From Diphasiastrum complanatum (Eukaryota > Streptophyta > Lycopodiopsida > Lycopodiales > Lycopodiaceae): 64,000 nucleotides of DNA. Every line of letters begins with the position of its first letter. Positions within the stretch are counted from its first letter, which is position 1. Positions 54,326-64,000 of this stretch are shown piece by piece. The stretch spans positions 20,333,997-20,397,996 of the forward strand of contig CM055107.1 in the NCBI GenBank assembly GCA_029204225.1, written 5' to 3'. The position numbers and the translations under genes were made by a program. The notes under the pieces are model-generated. The model was given only the letters and a program-made list of their open reading frames with translations. It did no database searches and had not been told where the DNA came from.

Positions 54326-55125
54326 ATGTAGACCAACTTTTGTTTTGTGTCTATGGATTTGTATACCAAGGTAGAAATGAGCTTCGCCCAGATCGGTCAT
54401 GTTGAATTTGAGAGATAACATTGTCTTAGATCGGTACTGTTGTTGAAAAGCAATGCATCATCCACATACAAAGTGATAATAATAAAAGATTGTTGCACTG
54501 CTTTGAAGTAAACGTTTGAATCTGAATATCTAGGTGTATAGCCGTGATCAATAAGAAAAGTATTGATCCATTGAAACCATGCTCGAGCAGATTGCTTCAA
54601 GCCATAAAGTGCCTTATGGAGTTTACACACATGATTGTGTTTACCTTCGATTATATATCCTTCGGGCTACACCATGTAAATGTCTTCTTCAATAACTCCA
54701 TTGAGATATGATGTTGATCTGAAGTAGTGTAGTTGATGAAAACACACTTGATACTCTAGAAGTCGAGCTATCTACGCAAAAGTAGTACATTCAAAAACTC
54801 ATAGGTTTGATAAAGAAGGTTTGGTACTTGTCCATACTTCAAATGGTGTTTTGTCTAAGAGACCTTTAGTAGGACATCTGTTCTGAATATAGGTTAATAT
54901 TGAAACAGCTTCAGCCCAGAAGGACTTAGGAAGTGTAGCATGTGATAACATGCACTTTGCCAGTTCGACTAAGGTTTTGTTCTTTATCTCAGCAAGACCA
55001 TTTGACTGAAGTGAATAGGAGGTGATGTATTGTTGCTCAATGCCATTCTTAACGTAGTCCTCCTTAAATTCATTGGAGATGTATTCTCCCCCGTTGTCTG
55101 ACCTCAGTGCTTTGATTCATTCGCC
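54326..55125 (-). pseudogene. Copia-E integrase and RT start (5' part, split by Copia-C)
   Basis: Read on the minus strand: the second integrase Asp region ALRSDNGGEYISNEFKED at about 55110, SNGLAEIKNKTLVELAKCML with the catalytic Glu, then FEVWTSTKPSLSNL with a stop. After a deletion, RT continues: LHKALYGLKQSARAWF, then IITLYVDDALLF (YVDD) and MTDLGEAHFYLGI. It ends at the Copia-C target site. Gag and protease are not found upstream. Confidence 0.83.
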
Positions 55126-55559
55126 AATTTGGTTCTCCTACAAGCGTATTTCCCTCTGAAGTTTTTGTGACTTTGATATAGGAAGCTTACAATACTGCCA
55201 TTGCTTTTCTTTTAGCGATTCAAAGACTTCATTTTGAAAAATATTGTTAAAAGCTCAATTTTACAAAATCATTAAAGAAAGGTCTAAATTATGTTACACT
55301 AAGGCAAACTAATATCAACGATGTTGTTTCTAAACTTTATGATGGATGGTTTAAACTCATGGAACTCTTATCTACTCAGGAACACTTAGACGAGATCACG
55401 ATAAAAAAAACATGCTTTATTAGGAAATATCATTGGCTACCTTGAAATATGGTCTTGTCATCTAAACTAAAGATTGCCAATGATGAAAAACAATGGCTTA
55501 CCAACTTTCTCTTTATTATGCCTTCAAACATGATCTGTTGCAATATAAATGGGTTTAGG

Positions 55560-55857
55560 ATCGTGAAGTATTCAAATGGTCATGATCTATGAAACTGACG
55601 AATGGTTCACTATTGATAAAGATTTACTTTGCCGATGGAATGCTTTCTTGATAGATAATTGCATTGTCAGATTAGAAAACAAGACCTGGAGACAAGTCCG
55701 TGGTATATCGATGGGCTTCTCCTGCTCACCTACTTGGTGTAATTGGTATCTATCTTGCCAAACTAGGTCTTGGTATGTTTATGAATGACGTTGTACATTC
55801 ATTTAGGTACACTGAGGATATATGCTTCATCAATAACCCGAATATTGAGCTTTGACC
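55560..55857 (+). pseudogene. Penelope-like (PLE-type) reverse-transcriptase remnant
   Basis: The first frame (55576-55788) carries KTWRQVRGISMGFSCSPTWCNWYL, the palm motif GxxMGxxxSPxxxNxYL. After a frame change near 55740 a second frame reads IYLAKLGLGMFMNDVV, then FRYTEDICFINNPNIEL to a stop at about 55855. There the catalytic RYxDD is altered to RYTED. This motif style is that of Penelope-like/telomerase-type RTs and not of copia, gypsy or LINE. Upstream (55150-55570) only hints of the finger domain are seen. No GIY-YIG endonuclease was found. Dryad Penelope-like elements have been reported from conifers, but the motif here may be another lineage. Confidence 0.55.
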
Positions 55858-57068
55858 TATTTTCTTAGTATAAATAGTTGTTCATGTTGATACATCATTA
55901 CAACAAAAAATGATCGAAGAGATCAGTCAGCAAGTATCGTAGTTAGCTCTCTATCAAGATTTCAAGCTTGAACTCTCTTGAGTAGTCTTTTAGAGATTTA
56001 TTTTAAAGTTGCTATTGCGCTATTGTTTATTATCATAGCTGCTTATTATCAAACTTATTCTCAGTTACCCAGAGACAACTTAGCATGCTCCAATTCACTC
56101 TTATAAAGAGGAGGCAAACACGAACATGTTTTTTCTTCTTTTTTTCTTTGGTCTTCCCTTTTGCTATTGTTCTACTTCATCTATTTTCCACTGTCCTCAC
56201 ACTCTCTCTACAAGGACTGAGGTATGAGCATTCCCTTCTGATTAACCAATCTAGAGTGAGGATGGTGCTATAGTTGTCTTGGTTAGAAAATGTTGTGGAG
56301 TGGCTTCCTCTTTGTGGAGGATTCTATAAGTGTAGATCTTGTTGACTAAAAGCAAGCTATTAAGGCATAGTTGTGATGATCTCGTAATGGTGTCCAATAT
56401 ATTCCTTACAAGGTGTGACTGCATGAAGTCTGTGAGTAGCATGATAACTATGGAGAGGGGAGATTGAACTTGTTACGACCATATTCAGCAAAGGACATGT
56501 AATATTCCTAATATGGTAGACCGGTGTTCCAGTGTTCAAGATTATTGGTCATGCCTAGATTTTATTCTATGTCAAGGCTTGTTTGTGACTAATGACCTTG
56601 AGAGGACCTAGACACTCTATTTGAGACATATGGAGTAGTGCATGTACGTGTGATAGATATTTAGGTAGCTCACATATAGTTTGTGTAATCTAGTATCAAG
56701 AACAAAACATAGGGGGTTGGCATTTAGTAAATTTTTACGATTTTAGTGAGTTTTAATACTTGGAAAATGCTCATCATGGCAATAACCAATCACCAAAAAA
56801 ATGTCTCTTTTTATTACAACAAAGTATCTTTCAGACCATTTTGAAAACAACATCTTGAAAAATGTGATAAAAAGTGCAATATTTTTCTCAGTTATCAATG
56901 ACATTCTATGCACCAACAAAAGGTAGATAGCTAAATAGCAGAGGCATTTTTGAAAAAAGAGTGTGTCAATATCCACAAATAATAACAAAACAACTGCATA
57001 AAATACGCTTGCATAAAATTTGCTAGAATGAAGTAACTACTATGTTTCTCTTTGCTTCACAGCTGTAT
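55858..57068. other. No assigned feature
   Basis: AT-rich sequence with only short frames on both strands. Confidence 0.4.
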
Positions 57069-58510
57069 TGAAAAACATAATATAGATGCTTGCATGGAAC
57101 ATACTTGTTTGATGACATGTTTTAGTAAAATCAAGATGTGTGCATGACGACTCACAACTTTAGGAAGCTCCTTGCCCAATCTTGTGGTCATGGTGGCCAA
57201 CATGTATTGTCATTCTTGTGTACAAATCATCATTTGGTAGACAACACTATATCTTTGCTTGGTAGACATTTGTGCATATTGGAGCAATGTCATAGTGAAG
57301 ACATATCAATGTGCTTGCATAAGATGTGATCTGAATCACACTATACTAAAACTTTAGTTTACCGATGAAAGATGATGTATTTTTTTTCTAAAAGATTCTA
57401 GATTTCCACATGTTGGAATATTGCAGACAAAACCACCCGCACAATCAAATAGCTTTATTGTTCCATCAAAACCTTGCATGGTGGTGGTCTTATATTTTTA
57501 ACCATCTATGTCCATCAAATGCATGTTTCATACCTTCCATACTATTGATTGTTGATGGTGGCAGCTCAAATGCAACATTGCCATTAGATATTGCTGGTAA
57601 CTCAGAAACTTGTAATAGTGCTCCACACAATTGAAACAATCTACACAATTTACTAGATAATGAAAGATTCATCACAAGATCATAGACACCTGGAGGCATT
57701 ATTGGTTAGGCCTCAACTTATGTCATCAAATTATAACTTTTAGTAATCTCAATCACTGTTATCACTAGAAGAATTGCCAATAGTGCAATCTACCAGAGGA
57801 AACACATTCCTTTGTGATGCCATTAGAAATTTAACTTATACAATGAAATAATAAACAGAGATAAAGCAGAAAGAATGTGAAAAGTTTCAGTAGAAAGAAT
57901 GTGAAATCTGCCTTGCACTATAATATCTTATAATCGTGATTGATTAAATTGTGAAAATAACAAATATGCTATGTAAATTGGTAACACAATTACTCTTTCA
58001 AAAATATTTAATTTATATAGATCTATTGTATAATAATAAATATCCATTGCATAATTTCCTTATAATTTCTTTTAAATATATATTACAAAAAATAAACGAT
58101 ACTACATAAGCTATATTGCTTTCTTTATTGCATCAAAATTTTCTCATGTGGAAATTAATGAAGACAAAATAACATTTATTGATAAGTTGACATGTTTGAT
58201 AACTGCCATAATTATAAGTCATAGCTCTTATATCCAAAAAAAACCATTACTTACAAAATTTAAATCTTCAGATATAAGTAGACATTCTCAAAGAATCGTT
58301 TCACATATGCCTATCCGAGGTTGAAATTTTCACCATGTATTTGAATTTAAGTCTTCATTATTGCTGGTCGTACTAACTATTACAAAAAAGGCCCATCTTA
58401 TTTCTAAAGCTAAATATTGTGTCATCAAAGGTAAATTTATGGACTATATACTTTTGATACTTTTGATAATTTGTGCTCTATTTTTTTGTTTTATCTTTAA
58501 TCATTCTAGA
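57069..58510 (-). repeat. Right arm of the ~1.45-kb inverted repeat
   Basis: Minus-strand partner of 42566-44030. A 61-codon frame pair (43775-43960 minus and 57138-57329 plus) is conserved as a by-product. The arms enclose about 13 kb including the CACTA, Copia-C/E and Penelope-like remnants. Confidence 0.88.
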
Positions 58511-58800
58511 TGCACTTTTAGTATTTGCTATGGAAATGTATATACAAAATAGTACGAAAAACATAATATGTTTGTAGCTCTAGTTCGTTTTCATATTTGC
58601 TTGTCTTTGTTTTGGGCTTTCTGTTCACACAAACATTTTGATAGTAAATTTAGAATTGGGTACCTGTTGGATTGGCTTTGTAAAAGTAACCGCCTTGCCC
58701 AAAAATATAGAAAAATGTGCTCTGTTTAGAGTTGCGAGTCTCAGAGGCACAACCATGGAGGCTTGAGCACTTAGGAATCAGCAAAACCCAAGCCTTCAAA

Positions 58801-59328
58801 CAAGAGAGAAACAATAGCAAGTTAATCCACAGTACGTAAAGCCAAAAAACTGTCAACAATTCATCTTTTCATTTGCATCACTTGGACTCACCGCTCCATC
58901 AGTCGCACACAGAGCATAATAGCCGGGACACTAGCAAACTCTTGGTTATTTATTTTGCTATCAAACTTGGGACCCTGCATGAGATGATTGCGCCTTCACG
59001 AAACCTGGTTCTCTTCTTTAAACCTCTCCAGTCAAGAGGGAAACAGTAGCAAGTTAATCCACAGAACGTAATGCCAAACAGCTGCCAACACCTCATCTCT
59101 TCATTTGCATCACTTGGACTCACCGCTTCATCAGTCACACACAAAATTTAGATACTGTTGTAAAGAACTAATTTCTGTTCTTCTACGAACACGGAAAGAT
59201 TCTGGTAGTAATAATGCATCATGGTAGCTGGGACAATAGCAAACTCTTGGTTATGCTATCAAACTTGGGACCCTGCATAGGATGATTGCACCTTCACGAA
59301 ACTTGGTTCCCTTCTTTAAACATCTCCG
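58801..59328. repeat. Head-to-tail duplication (about 232 and 296 bp)
   Basis: 58801-59032 and 59033-59328 are adjacent copies: both run from CAAGAG(A/G)GAAAC through TTGCATCACTTGGACTCACCG to AAACTTGGGACCCTGCAT and a CTTTAAAC-type end. The second copy has an extra ~75-bp block (about 59145-59220). Confidence 0.85.
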
Positions 59329-59577
59329 GTGAGAGGCACTGACATACGTTTTGGGTTGTGTTTGACTTTTATGTTCGCGAACTAAAAACCGAGAGGCTTC
59401 GTTGCCCCTGCTGCTTTGTCGGGCATACATGATGCTGCTCTTGATCCCACAAAAATTCTGAATACTGGTTGAGATAAATCTCTTGTAATATATCATGTTC
59501 CGGCCAATCTCTTCTGTCTCTTGTATTGTTGAGGCCTCAACCTTACTTATGATTTTCATCGGGTTTTCGGCTTTCAT
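59251..59577 (-). pseudogene. Unrecognised 108-codon minus-strand ORF overlapping the duplication
   Basis: Starts MKAENPMKIISKVEAS. The end (RCLKKGTKFREGAIILCRVPSLIA) lies in the duplicated unit, and the upstream unit encodes a similar phrase (GLKKRTRFREGAIISCRVPSLIA). There is no known domain; possibly the end of a decayed host gene. Confidence 0.3.
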
Positions 59578-59901
59578 TGAAGGAAGGGCTCCGTCATGAA
59601 AATAGGCTAAAACTCAAGATTTGGGAATGAATTATGAGTTTCCTGGATAGAATTGGATAAAAGAGCGATTCAAAAAGAGAAACAGATAGTGGGTCCTTCA
59701 CCTTTGGTCATCAAGTATTCATGACCTGTACGATATCTCAAGATTATTCCTCTACATTTTTTAGTTATAGTAGATGAAACTACTTTCTCAATCTCTTCGA
59801 TTGGGCTATTTTCGACGCATTTCTTTCCTTGTCATGATATCCCGTGACTTCCTTTTCTATCAGTAAATCCTTTTTCCTATAGCCAATTTTCCATCATTCC
59901 T

Positions 59902-60402
59902 TTGACCATGGCCTTGAGGCTCTCAGGGCCGAGTGTGATGCTACCTCTACAGAGGGCTTATAATATAGATGCATGTTTGTTCTATAGAAGCCCTTTGCAA
60001 TTTTACGAGTTACTTCTTACTTATCGTTTCACAAACACGTCGCTCAAAAATTTTAAGTACAAGCCAGTGAAAAAGGCATGCTTAGAGATTTTCAACGTAT
60101 TGAATGAACTTGTTGTTGGACTTGTTGGGAGTGGGCTGGCCATCATCCTTTTCTTTGCTTCTCAGATGTTTAAATTAAATTCCACTTCTGATAATGGCAA
60201 GGTTGCCACATTGTTGCATGGCATCTCCCTCATGTGGTTGTCTACAACAATTCAGAATGTCAGAACCCTGAAATTAAAATTTTGTTATGGCAGTGGGATT
60301 CCTACAGAAGACCAAATATGTGGCCTTCATAGAGTAATGAATAATCTCTCTGTGAAAACGTTGACAATAACACCTCTGTCTATAAGTGGGTACGTGAAAT
60401 AG
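59902..60402 (+). pseudogene. Unrecognised 166-codon ORF with one hydrophobic segment
   Basis: The frame includes VNELVVGLVGSGLAIILFFASQM-like hydrophobic sequence around residues 70-95, which could be a membrane segment, and then a Leu-rich part. It lies just upstream of, and on the same strand as, the F-box/kelch-like remnant. It could belong to the same old gene, but I recognise no motif. Confidence 0.35.
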
Positions 60403-60497
60403 CTCTGAAGTGACAATTTTGCTAGAGATTGGGTGAACTGGCCTAGTTGCCTTTGTGGCGAATTGCTTTTTAAACTGGAACTCAATGATGCATGGTT

Positions 60498-61200
60498 GTG
60501 AGGAAGTTTTATAGTTGTCAGTGACTTTGCAAATAAGTTGTATGCAATAAAACTAAGAACATGTACAAGTCTGGAGGTTGTACAAATTCCTACTGAGCAA
60601 GTATGAACTCCCATTTGTTCATGACAGCTCTAATGTAGTAGGATGGATGCACGTAGCTTACCAATACAAAGATGTTGTAAGAGAAATGCATCATTAACAA
60701 AGGTCTCTGCTTTGTTACCTGTTGTGAGGTTTTGTGTAATTGGGTTGTTAGGTCATCTGTATTTATTGGGTCTTTCATTCTCTCGACTTGGGTAATGTTG
60801 TAATTGGAAGACAGGAAATTTATTAGGGCAAGTGTTTGCAGTTCAGACAACATTAAAATATGGGAGCTTAAAGGATCCTCACAGATGACCTGGACAAAGG
60901 CTGTCAGAATGCCAGACAGCTTGTGTCGTGAGTTTTCGCAGCCCTTGCATGCTCTTACTCCTTTTCGCTATACAAGAATTGATAATTTCATCTGTATCGC
61001 CAGTCATCTAAATGCCAGGCAGCTCAGTCTGGAGATGGTTGCTTGAAGATCCTTTCTTCCCCAACTACATGAATTTCCATTTTGTGGGCTTTCTTTTGGA
61101 GCTCAAAATGGACACTCTACCTTTTGAATCTTCAATTCCTTTCAATTCTGTGTCAATTACGTGCTACCTAAATAAAGAGTACATGCTAGGCACTACCTAG
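60498..61200 (+). pseudogene. F-box/kelch-like protein C-terminal remnant
   Basis: Three pieces in the plus direction and in different frames resemble the C-terminal part of plant F-box/kelch proteins. Near 60498 is GSFIVVSDFANKLYAIKL. At 60804-61046 is SSDNIKIWELKG followed by WTKAVRMPDSLCREFS and FICIAS. At 61012-61200 is SVWRWLLEDPFFPNY, then GFLLELKMDTLP. In the family these correspond to the I-W-x-L / W-x-E-x-x-R-M-P block and the closing W-x-W-L-P-x-C-P / G-F-x-x-E-P-R block. The F-box is absent, and frame changes and stops separate the pieces, so it is a pseudogene or fragment. Assignment rests on motif spacing and is moderate. Confidence 0.5.
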
Positions 61201-62046
61201 TACTATCGTCTTATTTATAGTACATTCGAATTGGTCTGAATTTTGAAATATAGACTCTGGTCCCTAGTAGGCTTCACAGCATCGTCTACGTGACTACACA
61301 TAAACTTCATAGCCCCTTTTTCAGTTTTCTCACATTAGAACACTTCCTTTGTTGTATTGCCTATTTTCTACTTTATTACACCACATTGGTCAGGTGCAAC
61401 TACAAATGCTTCCTCTTTTGTCATTAATGATTATTCGTATCACTATAGAGCTGGTTTCATGTATCTTCCAATTTTTATCTCATATGCACATTTTAAGGCA
61501 ATTGATGGTCACTCTGGTTTTCAATAGTCTATGCCTGCTTGAATTAGTCCAATATGTAGAATGATCTTCTGCTCAGTTGTGGCATATACAGTCTTGCCCT
61601 GTCTAATTCGATAATGTTTGCATTTCGTGTGAACTGCAACAAGGTTTCGTAAGGTCCGAGGCAAAGAAAATACTCGACAAGAAAGATGGAGGAGGACATT
61701 CGCCTTTTCTACATGCCCAAATGAAATTTTCATGAACTCTAGTTTGGGGATTGCTACATTTTCATGGAACCGTAACCCTTATTTGATATTGGTGCATAGA
61801 TATTCCAACCTCAAGGTCCTAACATTCCACAGTATTAGTATGATGGAGCATTGTGCCCTTATCATTATCTCAAAAACATCTTTTGGATGAATCACATTTG
61901 CGTACTTATACTTTAGTATGAAAAATATTGAAGATTAATCTGGATGATAAGGTGATACTGGGCGTGACTGACAATCTAAGCTAGATGAGCAAAGAAATTT
62001 TCTTTAAACAATTGTAATAAAATCAATGAGGAAGACAATACATCCT
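61201..62046. other. No assigned feature
   Basis: AT-rich, only short frames. Nothing recognised. Confidence 0.4.
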
Positions 62047-62076
62047 ACTTAGAAATCCATAAATCATAATGTGGAT

Positions 62077-62148
62077 GGACAGACTAGGATTCAAACCCAG
62101 GACCTACCTCGTACCAGATGGGATGCTCTACCATTGAGCTATCCGCCC
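62077..62148 (-). other. tRNA-like sequence in the TRIM 3' LTR
   Basis: On the minus strand it begins GGGCGGATAGCTCAATGG, with D-stem GCTC/GAGC and A-box-like TAGCTCAATGG. It has a B-box-like GGGTTTGAATCC in a 5-bp T stem (CTGGG/CCTAG). The end TCTGTCC pairs with the start GGGCGGA over seven bases including wobbles. The anticodon arm pairs poorly (CTGGTAC loop, would read GGT). It is probably not a functional tRNA. Confidence 0.7.
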
Positions 62149-62336
62149 TGTTTGATAGTTCTCTCTAGAGCGTGGGTTGATATTCCAACACCCCCCCTCA
62201 AGCCACACTTGGTTGAGGTCCTAGCTGTCACCTGCCCCACAACTTGGGCCACCTAACCATGGCTTTGACACCATGAACTGTTAGGTCTAACTTGGCTCTG
62301 ATACCATGTTAGAAATCCATAAATCATAATATGGAT

Positions 62337-62408
62337 GGACAGACTAGGATTCGAATAAAAGACCTACCTCATACCGGATGGGATGCTCTACCACTGAGCT
62401 ATCCGCCC
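62337..62408 (-). other. tRNA-like sequence in the TRIM 5' LTR
   Basis: Same 72-nt layout as 62077-62148, with intact acceptor and D arms. The B box reads TTCGAATCC but the T stem is disrupted. Its presence in both LTRs shows that it was part of the LTR before insertion. Confidence 0.7.
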
Positions 62409-62450
62409 TGTTTGATAGTTCTCTCTAGAGTGTGGGTTGATATTCCAACA

Positions 62451-63090
62451 GGAGCAGGGGTTTGGTGGCATTCAATCAATAACAAGGCCATAATCACAAT
62501 GCACTAAAAAAGAGCGAATCAACAAAAAAAATCGGACACATCTTTTGGGTTGAAGACTGAGGACATGATGTTAGAAAGGTTGTCCTTTAAACTGAACTGA
62601 TAAAATTAAAACCTGAGGGCCTACCTTAAATTAAGTCGTTGAGTCATGTTCGTCTTGGAGGCCATTACGAGCCTTAGATTGCCTTAAACTAGTAGATTTG
62701 TTTCAACAAACATGGGAGGATGAGTGAGGAAAGTTGTTGTACTAATGTGTCTATATCTCAGAAATCCTCAATCCTCGATCAACATCAATGTGATTCCTCT
62801 CTACCCAAGTAAAACCATATCTCAATGGTCATTTGCCATCCAAAGGGGGATCTATAAATCCACTTGTCTCTTATGCAATAACCTTTGTCAATCCACAATT
62901 ATCTAGTGATGACATTATCCTGTCGGGGAAGTCATGACCACATACTGCCAGAATGATAGAACGTAGGAGCATTGATCAAAGCCTTCGCTACTAAGCCCAC
63001 CTGCTGCCATCGCCTATGCCAGAACATTATCGGATCATTTATGGATTAGCCAACCAGTTACTGCTAATGGAGAAGATATACCTGCTGTCA
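62451..63090. other. No assigned feature
   Basis: Short frames only; nothing recognised. Confidence 0.4.
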
Positions 63091-63094
63091 AAAC

Positions 63095-63918
63095 TAGAGG
63101 GTGGCCTATGTGGCAAAGCCTGGTTGGCTTGCCACACAAGCCTATGTTAGACCTACGTGGTTTGCCACGTGGAAAACCCTAAGCTTGCAGGACTTGCCAC
63201 ATGGTAGGCCTACCTGGCATTTCCACGTGGCAGCCTACAACAAGATTGGTAGATAATAGATCTATGACATGCCTATCTGTCCTGCTACACAAGCCTATGG
63301 TAGACCTATGTGTCTTATGACATGGGAAGTACCAACCTTACATGGTTTTCCACATGGCAGGCTTACGTGGCTTGCCACATGGTAGCTTGTGAGCCCTACC
63401 TCTTTTTCTCTCTAGGTCCACTCAAGCCTACGTGGTAGATCTTGGTTGGCTTGCCACACAAGCCTACGTGACAACTCACAACATGCTTGCATGGCAAACA
63501 TGAGGCCTATGCCATGCCTATGTGGTCTGCCATGCAAGCCTATGGTAGGCCTGCATTGCTCGCCACGTGTCAGCTTTCGAGTCCACCTCTCTATATCTCT
63601 CTCTCTGGGTCCACTCTTGTGGCAAAGCTCGGTTGTCTTGCTGCACAAGCCTATGGCCTACATGGATTGCCATGTGGCCTATGTGGTGAACCCCAAGCTT
63701 GCATGATTTGCCATGTGGCTTGCCATATGGCAACCTATGATAGGCTTGGTAAATAGTAGGCCTATGTGGCCTACTACACAAGCCTATGGTAGACCATGTG
63801 GCAAGCCACACAAGCCTATGGTAGGCCTACGTAGCTTGCCACATGGCCAGTCCCAAGCCTACATGGTTTTCCACGAGGCAGGCTTACGTGAATTGCCTTG
63901 TGGCAACTTTCAAGCCCC

Positions 63919-63920
<2 letters not shown>
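63095..63920. repeat. Degenerate tandem/scrambled array of CACGTGG- and AAGCCTA-rich units
   Basis: At least 20 imperfect occurrences of phrases such as TTGCCACATGG, AAGCCTATGGTAGGCCTA and TACGTGG, in varying order and partly palindromic (GGCCTA, CCACGTGG). No constant unit length could be fixed by eye (about 25-60 bp). It overlaps apparent ORFs on both strands that are by-products. It continues toward the window end. Confidence 0.75.

Positions 63921-63921
<1 letters not shown>

Positions 63922-63971
<50 letters not shown>
63922..63971. repeat. (CT)n microsatellite
   Basis: About 50 bp of CT next to the tandem array. Confidence 0.95.
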
Positions 63972-63973
<2 letters not shown>

Positions 63974-64000
63974 CTCATGCCTACATGTCATGCAAGCCTA

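Larger units (their letters stand above)
48117..54329 (-). mobile_element. Copia-C: nearly intact Ty1/copia retrotransposon
   Basis: Minus-strand element 48122-54325, with LTRs 53621-54325 (5', 705 bp) and 48122-48858 (3', 737 bp). The size difference is one 32-bp segment near 48350 with a repeated GGTAGAGAGAGA phrase. PBS TGGTATCAGAGC (53620-53609) and a purine tract TTTTAGGAGGAG before the 3' LTR are present. ATGT directly flanks both sides (48118-48121, 54326-54329). It inserted into Copia-E. Apart from one frameshift in RNase H, gag-pol is complete. Confidence 0.94.
62047..62450 (-). mobile_element. 404-bp TRIM element with tRNA-like LTRs
   Basis: Minus-strand terminal-repeat retrotransposon in miniature. 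5' LTR 62450-62307 (TGTTGG...CTAACA, 144 bp); PBS TGGTATCAGAGCC at 62306-62294 (initiator tRNA-Met type) directly next to it; only ~116 bp internal; polypurine tract TTGAGGGGGGG (62201-62191); then 3' LTR 62190-62047, whose last two bases are changed (GT for CA). There is no coding capacity; it would be mobilised in trans. No target-site duplication was seen. Each LTR contains a 72-nt tRNA-like sequence. Confidence 0.85.

Noticed and set aside
62077-62148. A genuine tRNA gene
   Set aside because: Good acceptor, D and T arms, but a poorly paired anticodon stem. The sequence is repeated inside both LTRs of a TRIM, so it is annotated as tRNA-like.

Overview
The window looks like intergenic and intronic DNA of a large, repeat-filled plant nuclear genome, probably a gymnosperm. 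The evidence is several nested Ty1/copia and Ty3/gypsy elements, a CACTA transposase remnant, a Penelope-like reverse-transcriptase fragment, very long GA/TA microsatellites, and one host gene (a 2-oxoglutarate/Fe(II) oxygenase) whose last intron is about 6.2 kb. The species cannot be named from the sequence. I see no bacterial features, CRISPR array or organelle gene block.

Layout. 0.2-6.9 kb: a mosaic bounded by ~320-bp inverted repeats (285-601 / 6527-6851). It holds a captured NADPH:quinone reductase (FMN-reductase family) fragment, a broken gypsy Gag with zinc knuckles, a gypsy integrase C-terminus and a Ser/Thr-rich ORF. 7.45-7.67 kb: a histone H3/CENH3-like first exon ending in a consensus splice donor. 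8.5-11.6 kb: a row of unrecognised broken ORFs. 11.8-16.5 kb: Copia-A, a deletion derivative with almost identical LTRs and a perfect target-site duplication. 17.9-25.3 kb (minus): the four-exon oxygenase gene; its third intron holds a microsatellite, a 106-bp palindrome, a DUF3638/DUF3645-like exon and a tandem duplication.

26-40 kb: copia and chromovirus remnants; a ~950-bp inverted-repeat pair (27.9-28.8 / 39.2-40.2 kb); Copia-D, into which Copia-B (29.4-35.4 kb) inserted; and a gypsy LTR with a tRNA-Asp primer site. In Copia-B the reverse transcriptase is replaced by ~1.06 kb of foreign sequence that stays open in one frame. 42.6-58.5 kb: a second, larger inverted-repeat pair (42.57-44.03 / 57.07-58.51 kb) enclosing a CACTA TNP2-type remnant, a Copia-B-family LTR fragment, Copia-C (almost intact) inserted into the older Copia-E, and a Penelope-like RT remnant. 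58.8-64 kb: a tandem duplication, an unassigned ORF, an F-box/kelch-like remnant, a 404-bp TRIM element whose 144-bp LTRs each contain a 72-nt tRNA-like sequence, and a degenerate tandem array.

The only gene that looks possibly functional is the oxygenase. Copia-C is one frameshift from a complete gag-pol reading frame. Almost everything else is mobile-element sequence or decayed host-gene fragments. The most unusual items are the TRIM with tRNA-like LTRs, the RT-replaced copia, the H3/CENH3-like exon and the unassigned ORF cluster at 8.5-11.6 kb.
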